From the NCBI GenBank assembly GCA_012932865.1, contig SAXG01000006.1, forward strand, positions 992,001-1,056,000: 64,000 bases of DNA, in the 5' to 3' direction. Position 1 is the first letter of the stretch. Each line of letters opens with the position of its first letter. The notes under the pieces are model-generated. The model was not told where the DNA came from, searched no databases, and saw only the letters and a program-made list of their open reading frames with translations. Source of the DNA: Amylostereum areolatum. Lineage: Eukaryota > Basidiomycota > Agaricomycetes > Russulales > Stereaceae. Shown here in pieces: positions 23,301 to 31,869 of this stretch. The translations under genes were made by a program, and so were the position numbers.

Positions 23301-24528
23301 CGATCGTATTGCCGCTCCACTCCACCCACATGACCCACCACAAGCACCTTGGGAGCACGTATCCATTGACTTCGTCATGCCACTCCCGGTCTCGGATGGA
23401 AAAGACGCCATCTGCAATGTGAACTGCATGGGTACCAAGCAGGTTGTATTCTGGGCCACGACCAAAGACCTAACAGAGGACGAACTCGCCTTCGAGTACC
23501 TACGCGAGGTGGTCCCCCATCATGGAATTCCTAGAAAGATCGTCAGTGACCGCGGCAGCGTCTTTGTCTCCAAGTTCACCACGGCATTGTTCCAATTGCT
23601 AGGCATTGAAGGGAACCCGTCCACGGCGTATCACCCTCAGACGGATGGACAGACCGAACGCTCCAACATGACCATGGAAAACTACCTTCGCATCTTCGTC
23701 AATCAGCGACAAGACAATTGGACACGTTACCTCCCACTTGCCATGACTGCGCTCAACAACATGGTCCATAGTTCGATTGGGATGTCTCCCAACTTTGCCA
23801 ACTATGGTCGGGAACTCTACCTGGGGACAAACCCTCGACGTGAGACAGACAACCCATCGGCGAACGAGTTTGCACAACGCATGCGAGACATCTATGAGGA
23901 AGCCCGCTCTGCGCTAAAGGCAGCACAGGACGATCAAAAGCGCTTTTACGATCGCAAGAAGGACGAACCAATAGATTACAAAATTGGCGACTTCGTCTGG
24001 CTGGAAGCCAAGACTAGAGATGGCCAAACTGTAATCAAAACGGCACGTCCTATGCAAAAGCTAGATGACAAGCGCTTTGGTCCTTTCGAAATCCTGGAGA
24101 AAGTTGGAGCATCGGCTTACAAGCTTCGCCTCCCTACATCCTGGTCACGAAAACATCCGGTCTTCAACGAGTCCCTCCTATCTCCACACAACGGTCCTGC
24201 CTTTGACAACCAGAAAACACCTGCACCTCCACCCCCAGAGTTAGTCCAAGGAGAGGAAGTCTATGAGGTTGAAAAGATTATAGACTCCAAGAAAGTTGGT
24301 CGCGGCTTCAAGTACCTTGTCAAATGGAAAGGCTACCCAGACAATGACAATACTTGGGAACCTCTTGCCAATCTCCAGAATGCCAAGAAACGTATTGACG
24401 ACTTCCACCGCGAGCACCCAGGTGCCCCGAAACCTGCACGCCTTAATCGTTGGGAACTCCTGGCAGAAGAGGAAGCTGGATCTGATTGCGACGAGGACGT
24501 CGAATCTAAGGAAGGGGTGATGTCATGA
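20365..24528 (+). CDS. pol: Pol polyprotein with chromodomain
   Basis: 1387 residues without interruption. Aspartic protease: LLDSGCTGSC with D at residue 215. Reverse transcriptase: KKKDGSLRPVQDYRKLN and the YLDD box at 572-575. RNase H: first Asp in FRVEADSSD (720), then YDKELLAI and SDHRNL. Integrase: HHCC region (HHDGPLVGH...CETCQ) near 931-975, then D1002, D1062 and E1098, a D-D-35-E spacing. A GPY/F-type module (RFGPFEILEKVG) follows. Chromodomain from about 1299 (YEVEKIIDSKKVGRGFKYLVKWKGY, then NTWEP). Segment ICNVNCMGTKQ within the integrase core departs from the usual VVDRxTK but keeps the catalytic residues. The stop codon lies 8 bp inside the 3' LTR, so pol codes through the polypurine tract. 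Confidence 0.97.
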   Translation: MRGLTMYTASEAQVSVSRSSGFVAPRWPGSRLHMRIADSDCTTTGDIPIMTSLTDSIGTGTRPVVILDTQASICEPSALDMASVSASVLDTDSVLDMDPVKSGTTPCDGRGTTPKSCYMAPGTAQWTLRRLREDKPESAIAILRIWTHHRRRDEATYEAIKEITGMGDELACQALLELATPMQFIRSASAKEQTVIPTQLVVNSKRIVKALALLDSGCTGSCINTKFVQENHIPTRRTARPIPVRNADGTLNTGGPITEYVTLRLNIQDHEENIDLAVSNLGDTDLFIGHEWLKKHNPHIDWKSGSIEFDRCPISCSRPPPLLNIDDDEEEEEEPVHMEKDEQLFAFDWDGYKATYHIRTHASDIAIEEHAKKKEQTFSERVPTAYHEFKDIFDKDDFDKLPERRPWDHAIELTPNFKPVDCKVYPLTLDEQKQLDAFLEENLRSGRIQPSKSPMASPFFFIKKKDGSLRPVQDYRKLNEMTIKNRYPLPLIQELVDKLKGARHFTKLDVRWGYNNVRIKEGDEWKAAFRTNKGLYEPTVMFFGLTNSPSTFQAMMNDLFKDLIHQGVVVVYLDDILIFTHTLEEHRRIVKEVLRILRENKLYLKPEKCEFEKAEIEYLGMIVGGGRVRMDPAKVAAITNWPAPKTKKQLQSFLGFCNFYRRFIKDFSGIAHPMTKLTGKTEWVWDTPQQEAFQELKRRITSQPVLAIPTDDGQFRVEADSSDYATGAVLSQQQDNGKWHPVAFLSKSLSEAERNYEIYDKELLAIMTALEEWRQYLMGARQEFEIWSDHRNLTYFRKAQKLNRRQARWLTELQEYHCTLLHKPGKTMGKPDAISRLAGLEKGEKDNENIVLLKPELFRALNHAGIVTNGPDNTFIERIQEATLLRDHAVERALALKVKGWLEHADGTVTWQHRLYVPRDKGLRADIIQAHHDGPLVGHPGRYKTHELITRNYWWPAIRDDVRKYVEGCETCQRTKIRHDRIAAPLHPHDPPQAPWEHVSIDFVMPLPVSDGKDAICNVNCMGTKQVVFWATTKDLTEDELAFEYLREVVPHHGIPRKIVSDRGSVFVSKFTTALFQLLGIEGNPSTAYHPQTDGQTERSNMTMENYLRIFVNQRQDNWTRYLPLAMTALNNMVHSSIGMSPNFANYGRELYLGTNPRRETDNPSANEFAQRMRDIYEEARSALKAAQDDQKRFYDRKKDEPIDYKIGDFVWLEAKTRDGQTVIKTARPMQKLDDKRFGPFEILEKVGASAYKLRLPTSWSRKHPVFNESLLSPHNGPAFDNQKTPAPPPPELVQGEEVYEVEKIIDSKKVGRGFKYLVKWKGYPDNDNTWEPLANLQNAKKRIDDFHREHPGAPKPARLNRWELLAEEEAGSDCDEDVESKEGVMS
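24508..24520 (+). promoter_or_regulatory. Polypurine tract (plus-strand primer)
   Basis: AAGGAAGGGGTGA abuts the 3' LTR start at 24521, the expected position of the plus-strand priming site. It overlaps the last codons of pol (SKEGVMS). Confidence 0.75.
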
Positions 24529-24982
24529 ACGGTCTATAATTTTCTTTTTTTTTACTTTACATCGGTTACACGCTTTAGGACTTATTGGCTTATCACCGGT
24601 CCGGCTCCACTTTGGCCCGGACCCGGTTCATCTATATCCCACTCGGGCCCACGTGACTCATCTCGGCCCGGGTCTGACTCCTTTCCCTTGACTCATGCTG
24701 TACAATACTGACTCATGCTGTGCTCTTTTACATACGACTGCTTACTTATACTAGGTCTGCTTACTGATCGCCGTGTATCGGTTGCTTACCTAAGTCTCTC
24801 TCCTCTTGTGTATATAAGGCTCGCTCTCGCTGTACATATCCCTTATCTCGAGCTAGTCAATTCTACCGACTTTGCTTGCTTTCCCTCGTCTGTCGCCGTG
24901 TCTGATCGGCTCCCCTCTGTCGTCCTCATCTTCTAGTCAGCTGTGTCGTAACTTGGTGCTGTCGCACTAGTCGTTGCTGACA
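24521..24982 (+). repeat. 3' LTR, 462 bp
   Basis: Identical to 17472-17932 by eye except for one extra T in the T-run near its start. Followed at once by the target duplication CTCAA. Confidence 0.95.
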
Positions 24983-25260
24983 CTCAAATGGTCCCTGTTG
25001 TTCGCTCTAAACAACTGTTCGCGGAACGCTTTGCACATCGAACTTATATGTAAGGAAATTCACGCCAGCCTTCGTGATCACAACGATAGAACGGGTAGAA
25101 GAATGCGACTGCAATATTTCGTTGAATATTTGCTTTTTCGGTCGCTCACTCCTGTGACATGTTCTTGTCGACTCTTGGCTACGTCCGTGCACCCGCTGCG
25201 TAAAAACGAATCTGAGGGACTACGTACTTGGTAGGAAAGGATAACGGACAGCTCAACTAC
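24983..25260 (+). pseudogene. Downstream remnant of disrupted gene, including a 173-bp duplicated segment
   Basis: From the target duplication the interrupted exon continues (LKWSLLFALNNCSRNAL). From about 25088 to 25260 the sequence is a diverged direct copy of 33332-33504. Both copies can be read as FVEYLL(F/L)RSLTPVTCSC, then LLATSVHPLR and GLRTW before a stop. The copy ends abruptly at 25260, 5 bp before the inverted F-box fragment. No domain is recognised. Confidence 0.5.
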
Positions 25261-25264
25261 GTGT

Positions 25265-25869
25265 TTACCGCAAAAAATATATCATCAGGTATATCCATCA
25301 GCCGTTTTGGAGTACGAGCACGTTGGTGGCCTATCGTGTAGATGTTATTACAGACGTCAAAAATTCGTGGACGGGAGAGACAAACCTCGTTTCCCTGATG
25401 GGTTTGGATGCGTGTCGTTACGGTTGCCATTACGTGGAGGCATGGTGCTGAGGAAGTGAGATGGAAAGACCGTCTCCCGCGAATCGAGTCGTGTTAAATA
25501 TGAGCGTACACCCCTCGGAAGCGCTTTCACGAGAGAAGCCGCTTTGTGTTGGCCTGCAATCCGAGTAAGAAGGACCTAGGGAGGTAAGCACTGGCAAGGG
25601 CATCGAAAGGGGTTGAGTTCAGTCGGCCTTGGGGTGGCATCCTATTCCTGCCACGATGTCCTCCGAAAGACGCTAAGTAAGCTTGGCTCACTGATTCCAC
25701 GAGTGGATTTCTGAGAGCAGAGCACCACAAACGGGATGTGCATTGTGCATATGCAAGATACACGGGCTTTCGTAAAACGTGTCTATTAGCGGAGGTTCTC
25801 TGCGAGAGAAAGGCGAATTCAGTGGTAGGCAAAACAGAGGAAACTAAAGCGCACCAAGCCAGTATTATA
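25265..25869 (-). pseudogene. Inverted copy of F-box gene 5' end
   Basis: Reverse complement of 4241-4846. It keeps the promoter, start codon (CAT at 25440-25442), intron 1 and exon 2, and ends within a few bases of the intron-2 donor, so it can only encode the first half of the F-box. Downstream sequence (toward lower coordinates) is unrelated to the F-box gene. A few substitutions separate it from the left copy, for example GTGGATTTC against GCGGAATCA in the upstream region. Confidence 0.85.
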
Positions 25870-25940
25870 TAGACTTGTAACCAGTTTGATCTAACAAGCC
25901 ACTGACGAACGAGTAGTGTTGTTAGAGACTGGGAAAACTC

Positions 25941-26707
25941 AGACTCCTACCCATCCACTCCACTCGCGGCTTTCGGCCCCCCCTTACCCGAACAACCCAC
26001 CTCAAGAGCTCGTAGAGCGACTGGCACTTTTGGGCATGACTCAGCCTGCCCCTGCCCCGCCTCCTCCCGCCTTCTCAGGTCTTCTTTCCCAATTCGGACA
26101 GCTGGCGCTCTTTCGCCGAGATGCCGAGTACTTCGCATTTTCCAGAGTGCGTGCCCTGTATGCCATTCCGACTTGTTACATTGGTCTGTGTGCTACTCCA
26201 CGGGTGTGTACATACAAGTATCTGAACGAATACACTTGCATCTGCTGTATGAACCCTACAACGACAACGTCCGGTGGTGCGCGAGGCTGCGCTTGGACTG
26301 TACGAGGCCGCTTGATGAGTGCAACCCCGACTCAGGTGTGACCGTGACTGCAATGGCATCGCAAACACGGAGGGCTCATCAAAACTGTAATAGAAGTGGA
26401 ATAAAGAACACTCCCTGGTACAAATTAATGTGCAGAATATGTAGAGTGAGCAAGCGAAACCGAAACGACACAAGGATGATGCAAATCCGGGACTCGAGAG
26501 ACTGAAGAATGCGACATGCCTCGGCACCTCGGCGAAAGAGCGCCAGCTGTCCGAATTGGGAAAGAAGACCTGAGAAGGCGGGAGGAGGCGGGGCAGGGGC
26601 AGGCTGAGTCATGCCCAAAAGTGCCAGTCGCTCTACGAGCTCTTGAGGTGGGTTGTTCGGGTAAGGGGGGGCCGAAAGCCGCGAGTGGAGTGGATGGGTA
26701 GGAGTCT
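25941..26707. mobile_element. Nested 767-bp element with 187-bp terminal inverted repeats
   Basis: 25941-26127 and 26522-26707 are inverted copies, both coding on opposite strands for the peptide NPPQELVERLALLGMTQ. The unit is flanked by direct copies of GGGAAAACTC (25931-25940 and 26709-26718, with one extra G at 26708), a probable 10-bp target duplication. The termini are AGACTCCTACCC. The about 394-bp interior holds no recognisable gene. Long TIRs with a 10-bp duplication again fit a non-autonomous MULE. Confidence 0.75.
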
Positions 26708-26855
26708 GGGGAAAACTCGTCGTTTCGTTGGCGGGTTTTGCGCGAACAAATGCTGACATCGCATTTATTCCCGATGGAGTCGTTTCTCCGTCACATGACG
26801 TGGTGAAGCTCAGAGCTTTCGGCTCGTCGCGTCGCTGTCTTTCACTCACTACGAT

Positions 26856-27538
26856 ATGTATCCCTCCAATACAACCAGTGTTCCCGCGAAGTCCGACCCC
26901 CTTGCCCCATCCAGCCTATTCACTCGCTCCGATGATACATTCTGTCCCATCGAACGACCACCAGTTCGTCACAGCCCTGGTTCAACCTCAACATCCCCAA
27001 CCGTGCCGTCGACCCCCGCGTTCAACGTTCAGCTCGGAGATTCCCCTCGCTACCCACAAACTCCCCTAACTGGTCCAGCCCGGTCCTCGCGCAACTTGGT
27101 GAGATGTTGCTTCGGTCTGAAACCAGTCGGTCCAGTCCTGCGCATGGCCCACCATCCCCATCCCATTCCCTACTCTCCCCTCTCGATCTGTGCTTCGTGT
27201 CTTCAAGGCTCGATCAAGAGCTCGATTTCGGATCTCCGCGCTGGAACCAGTCCTTGGCCGACATGCTCGACAACCCTCACTCCCCACCTATCTCCGTCCA
27301 ACCCCTCAGATCATCACCGTCGATTGTCTCCCGACCTCCTACCCCCATGCGTGAGGACCCTCAAGTGGAAGAATTGTGGCAGACAGTGCCAAAGAGTCGC
27401 ATCGTCCAATCGAAGCGCATGTCGGCAGACAAACGGTGTCTCTCGGCGCTCGATGGCTTTTGTCGAACTCGGCGACGAGGCGGGTGCGAAGAATTTCTCA
27501 CCTTGTTCAGTGCTAAAGCATCTAAGGGCGTGCGATAG
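26856..27538 (+). CDS. Low-complexity hypothetical ORF inside the outer insertion
   Basis: A Ser/Pro-rich frame starting MYPSNTTSVPAKSDPLAPSS and continuing, after a frame change near 27065, as NWSSPVLAQLGEMLLRSETS...DFGSPRWNQSLADMLDN...PPTPMREDPQVEELWQ. The frame change could be a small intron or an indel. It ends with a stop at 27536-27538. No domain is recognised and it does not resemble a transposase. It may be a captured host gene fragment or the element's own cargo. Confidence 0.3.
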
Positions 27539-28348
27539 GCACCGTGTCGTGTCCTTCATGATATTGCACACCTGTCAGGAGCTGGTCTTCTCCCATAGAT
27601 ACCTTCCTGCCCGTTGCTGTGTACACAAGGTTGACACAAGTTGATGAGCTTGATGTGCTGTGTCTTGAGCTGTATCCGATATCCGGGCCAAGTTCTCGAG
27701 AAAGAGGGAAGGAAGAGGTGGTATAGGTCCATGGTATATTTCCATTGCGTCTCGTATCGAATAAATGGGGTATCGTGAAGGGAAAAGAGTGGAAGACGGT
27801 GGAGAGCACGGTTCAGAATACATGCGCGGCGTCGACGCGTTCAACGAGCTAGGTCATGTGACGAAGAAATGGCCCTCTTGGGCGGAATGCGATGTCAGCA
27901 AATCGTTCGCGCAAACGCCGCTAAAAATCTCCGAGTTTGCCTAGTCTAAGTATTATAGCCAATGGGCTTTCATCTTTAATCGTCGCCTCAGAAACGATCT
28001 CCTCCCTCTTTCATGGGATGCCAATCCTTTCGCCCAGTTAACTTTTGATGGGAGATTTGCACATCCTCGCATTCTCCCAGGTCTCCTCTCGATTCTCCCC
28101 TCTATTCCTGCAGTAATCGCACAGTTTTGATATAAGCGGCTGCCAACGCTCTCGAGGTAAAGAAGAGGGTGTCGAGGGACTCAGAAGAGAAATTTTTTGT
28201 TTGCCGCGGCGCGGCGGCGCGGAAAATGTTCTTGGGTTTTATATTTGCGGCACACACAACGACGATACACAGCATCAAGCCGTACACCTTTGAAACGCAA
28301 TCCACCTTTGAAACACAATCCACCTGGAGGTTGCAGATCTCTGGGTCC

Positions 28349-29617
28349 CTAAGCTCCGACGGAAACGGCACGAGACGCTCCAGTCAAGAGCGCCTGGTAC
28401 AGAACCTCCGCCGAACCACCGTCCTCAGCCAAGACACCAATCTCTTCTATATCGCTGAGAATCCGGTCCACCTGTTCGCCTGCACCTGAGAGATGGGCGA
28501 CCTTTGCGCACGCTGCATGCAGGGCAAGAAGGTTGGGATCTGGGAGGGGCAAGCGTGCTGGATCAGGTGTGGTCAACGTCACCCCGGTGGCCTGTTCGGG
28601 CGTCAGCAACGGGACGATCGTTTTGATGTTGTAGCAATTTGGAATATCCTGGATATTAGCGAGAAAATGAGACAAGAGAACAAGGGATAAGCATCGTACT
28701 TAGTGGTGCAAATGAAGTCGCCCTTCCTCACCGTCCTTTCGAACCACAACTCTAATCTGTCAAAACAATCGTGCACGTTGCTCTCGAACGTCATGACGTT
28801 GTATAGCGAATGGATCTTGTCTCCCTTCAATCTGCCCACATCGTACCCGAACCGGCTTAAGACGGCAAGCACGGCGGCAGCATAATCTTGCTGTGTGACG
28901 ATGAGTATAATGGCGATAAAGAAACATTAGATGAATCGCACCTTCGGAGACTTGCTCGTTTCCACATCAAAACACGTCGACTCGGGCATGACGTGCCCTA
29001 ACTGCGTATGAACCCCCCCGGCACTAGGGACGTGCTCAGCAGAGAAATCGTATTTACCAGTGATGACGCAGCGGAAGCCGTCCCTGATCAGAGCCTGAAG
29101 TGTCCAGGTGAGCAAATGGGCCAACCAATATTGTATAGGAATTCACCTGTCTCTTGGCTTCCCTATAATCGCGCGGTGCTTCAATAATGGTGGCGAGCAG
29201 CCTTTCCTTGGTGACATCAAATGAGGGTCGACTCGGGTGGGTTCTCGGCGTAGGTGTCCGCCCTTTGTACTTTTTGACTGTGCTGTGGTCAGAGAGTAAA
29301 TAACACCCGAAAGTGACAGAGGGCAACTCACAGCACCGGACAAAATAATCTTTGAATACATCGCCTAGGTCGGAAAGACTCCGGTCATTCTGGGAGCACG
29401 AGTGTATGACCTTGACAACTTCATGACGAGCGAGGGTATTCGGAGCGTGGATGATCAAGTAGCCGAGCAACCTGGCGTGCACGATGTTGTCTTTGCGGTC
29501 ACCCTGGAGAGACCGTGCTTCAAAGGCAAGACAAACATCGTATGCGCTAATGTGGTTCGGGTCATGCAAGACACGTAAATCTGGATCGCTAAGACGAGGT
29601 AGAGGGGTACCTGCCAT
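28349..29617 (-). CDS. HNH nuclease-family protein, copy R2 (intact)
   Basis: Counterpart of the L2 gene (2569-3840) but with open frames: first exon MAGTPLPRLSDPDL...YREAKRQ; second ALIRDGFRCVITGKYDFSAE with PSAGGVHTQLGHVMPES; third DYAAAVLAVLSRFGYD...NVMTFESNVHDCFDRLELWFERT; last DIPNCYNIKTIVPLLTPEQATG...SVGA. All HNH motif residues (H of GHVMPES, N of NVMT, H of VHDCFD) are present. A TATA-like CTTATATAAG lies at 29736-29745. It probably encodes a nuclease-fold protein; substrate unknown. Confidence 0.75.
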
Positions 29618-30395
29618 GGTGGTTGGTTGAAAAGAACATACGCAATCGGGTCTTGATCTGTCTTGATAGCAGGCTGACGGAGATACTTCGAGGACTTCGA
29701 CTAGACTCGTTCCCAGTCCGCTCGCATGACATATGCTTATATAAGAGGGGATGAGCGGACTGGAGTGGGAGAACTTGTCGTCGATTTCGGATTTGGCGCG
29801 TCGCGCGTTTTACGGCCAGATCAGAGGTCGGCACTGGGAGCTCGGAAAATGGCCTCCGCTTCGAAAAGAAAGTTGTTTACATGTTACACTCAGAATACGT
29901 TTCTCAACGACGGCTTTCATTTGGTACTATGAAGTTTGTGACCTTTTTTGCGTCCGATTGAAGCATGACTACAAAACCCATTGTAGCCGCGTTGTAACTC
30001 ACTTCAAACGAGTTTTGTAAGCAGTCAGTATCAGCCACCTGCAACCTCATCGATCATCCTCCGAGTTCCCAGCTCCCGAGTCCCGACGCTCCCGTATGGT
30101 CTGTCTCCTCCGCTGAATGACCTCCTGGCTGTGATATAGCATACCCCACTGACTCGCGGCGGCCACCGGCATCCACCTCAACGCACCCCACCGCCCACCG
30201 TCACTTCCCCGAGAGTCTCGCATACCACAATCTTTTTATTGGCGCAAAATCTATCGGTCTTCGTCCTTGCTTCGTCCCCCGACTCCTTTCATTTGGCCGT
30301 TGTCACAGCTTGTCACAAGCATGTGCCGGCACGTGAGGGGTACGGTTTTGAATCATGCGGCCTACCTTATCTTATGTTCTTTTCAACCAACCACC
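29618..30395. promoter_or_regulatory. Divergent intergenic region between right-arm HNH genes
   Basis: Mirror of 1791-2568. It contains the TATA-like element at 29736-29745 serving the minus-strand gene. Towards 30396 a weaker promoter context is seen (CTTTTTATTGGCGC at about 30230). No ORF supported. Confidence 0.5.
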
Positions 30396-31676
30396 ATGGC
30401 AGGTACCCCTCTACCTCGTCTTAGCGATCCAGATTTACGTGTCTTGCATGACCCGAACCACATTAGCGCATACGATGTTTGTCTTGCCTTTGAAGCACGG
30501 TCTCTCCAGGGTGACCGCAAAGACAACATCGTGCACGCCAGGTTGCTCGGCTACTTGATCATCCACGCTCCGAATACCCTCGCTCGTCATGAAGTTGTCA
30601 AGGTCATACACTCGTGCTCCCAGAATGACCGGAGTCTTTCCGACCTAGGCGATGTATTCAAAGATTATTTTGTCCGGTGCTGTGAGTTGCCCTCTGTCAC
30701 TTTCGGGTGTTATTTACTCTCTGACCACAGCACAGTCAAAAAGTACAAAGGGCGGACACCTACGTCGAGAACCCACCCGAGTCGACCCTCATTTGATGTC
30801 ACCAAGGAAAGGCTGCTCGCCACCATTATTGAAGCACCGCGCGATTATAGGGAAGCCAAGAGACAGGTGAATTCCTATACAATATTGGTTGGCCCATTTG
30901 CTCACCTGACAATTTAGGCTCTGATCAGGGACGGTTTTCCGCTGCGTCATCACTGGCAAATACGACTTCTCTGCTGAGCACGTCCCTATGGAAGAGAGAA
31001 TTTGTGCCGGGGTGGTTCACACACAGTTAGGGCATGTCATGCCCGAGTCGACGTGTTTTGATATGAGCAAGTCTCCGAAGGTGCGATTCATCTTATGTTT
31101 CTTTATCGCCATCATACTCATCGTCACACAGCGAGATTATGCTGCCGCCGTGCTTGCCGTCTTAAGCCGGTTCGGGTACGATGTGGGCAGATTGAAGGGA
31201 GACAACATCCATTTGCTATACAACGTCATGACGTTCGAGAGCAACGTGCACGATTGTTTTGACAGATTAGAGTTGTGGTTCGAAAGGACGGTGAGGAAGG
31301 GCGACTTCATTTGCACCACTAAGTACGATGCTTATCCCTTGTTCTCTTGTCTCGTTTTCCCGCTAATATCCAGGATATTCCAAATTGCTACAACATCAAA
31401 ACTGTCATGCCTGGCTTGCTGACACCCGAACAGGCCACCGGGGTGACGTTGACCACACCTGATCCAGCACGCTTGCCCCTCCCAGATCCCAACCTTCTTG
31501 CCCTGCATGCAGTGTGCGCAAAGGTCGCCCATCTCTCAGGTGCAGGCGAACAGGTGGACCGGATTCTCAGCGATATAGAAGAGATTGGTGTCTTGGCTGA
31601 GGACGGTGGTTCGGCGGAGGTTCTGTACCAGGCGCTCTTGACTGGAGCGTCTCGTGCCGTTTCCGTCGGAGCTTAG
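30396..31676 (+). CDS. HNH nuclease-family protein, copy R1 (one frameshift)
   Basis: Counterpart of L1 (511-1790). Exon 1 is 30396-30866 and intron 1 is 30867-30917 (GTGAATT...TTTAG). In exon 2 the catalytic segment reads GACGGTTTTCCGCTGCG, one C longer than L1 (GGTTTTCGC), breaking DGFRCVITGKYD. Later exons are normal: MEERICAGVVHTQLGHVMPES, DYAAAVLAVLSRFGYD, NVMTFESNVHDCFD and the SVGA terminus. Apart from the single base near 30940 it looks functional. Confidence 0.65.
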
Positions 31677-31869
31677 GGACCCAGAGATCTGCAACCTCCA
31701 GGTGGATTGTGTTTCAAAGGTGGATTGCGCTTCAAAGGTGTACGGCTTGATGCTGTGTATCGTCGTTGTGTGTGCCGCAAATATAAAACCCAAGAACATT
31801 TTCCGCGCCGCGGCAAACAAACATTTTCTTTCTCCGCTCGTATCGCGTCTAACGCAATCGTTTAACGTT

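Larger units (their letters stand above)
17472..24982 (+). mobile_element. Complete Ty3/Gypsy chromodomain LTR retrotransposon, 7.5 kb
   Basis: Bounded by 461/462-bp LTRs that begin TGTCATG and end TGACA, with a perfect 5-bp target duplication CTCAA (17467-17471 and 24983-24987). Internal order: a putative primer-binding site, a short ORF0, gag with a zinc knuckle, pol (protease, RT, RNase H, integrase, chromodomain) in the -1 frame, and a polypurine tract. Chromodomain plus D-D-35-E integrase places it among fungal chromoviruses. The two LTRs differ only by one T in a T-run, so insertion was very recent and the element is potentially active, apart from the stop that ends ORF0. Confidence 0.97.
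25870..27948. mobile_element. 2.08 kb long-TIR (Mutator-like?) insertion with 9-bp target duplication
   Basis: The right arm reads AAGCC-AGTATTATA-[insert]-AGTATTATA-GCCAATGG, whereas the left arm (reverse complement of 4236-4254) has a single AGTATTATA between the same flanks, so the empty site is preserved in the window. The insert starts TAGACTTG and ends CTAGTCTA. After removing the nested element, the first about 160 bp and the last about 105 bp are diverged inverted repeats sharing AAACTCG, GCGCGAAC, TGCTGACATCGCATT and CGTCACATGAC. A 9-bp duplication and long terminal repeats fit MULE-type DNA transposons. No transposase is visible, so it is non-autonomous. Confidence 0.75.
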
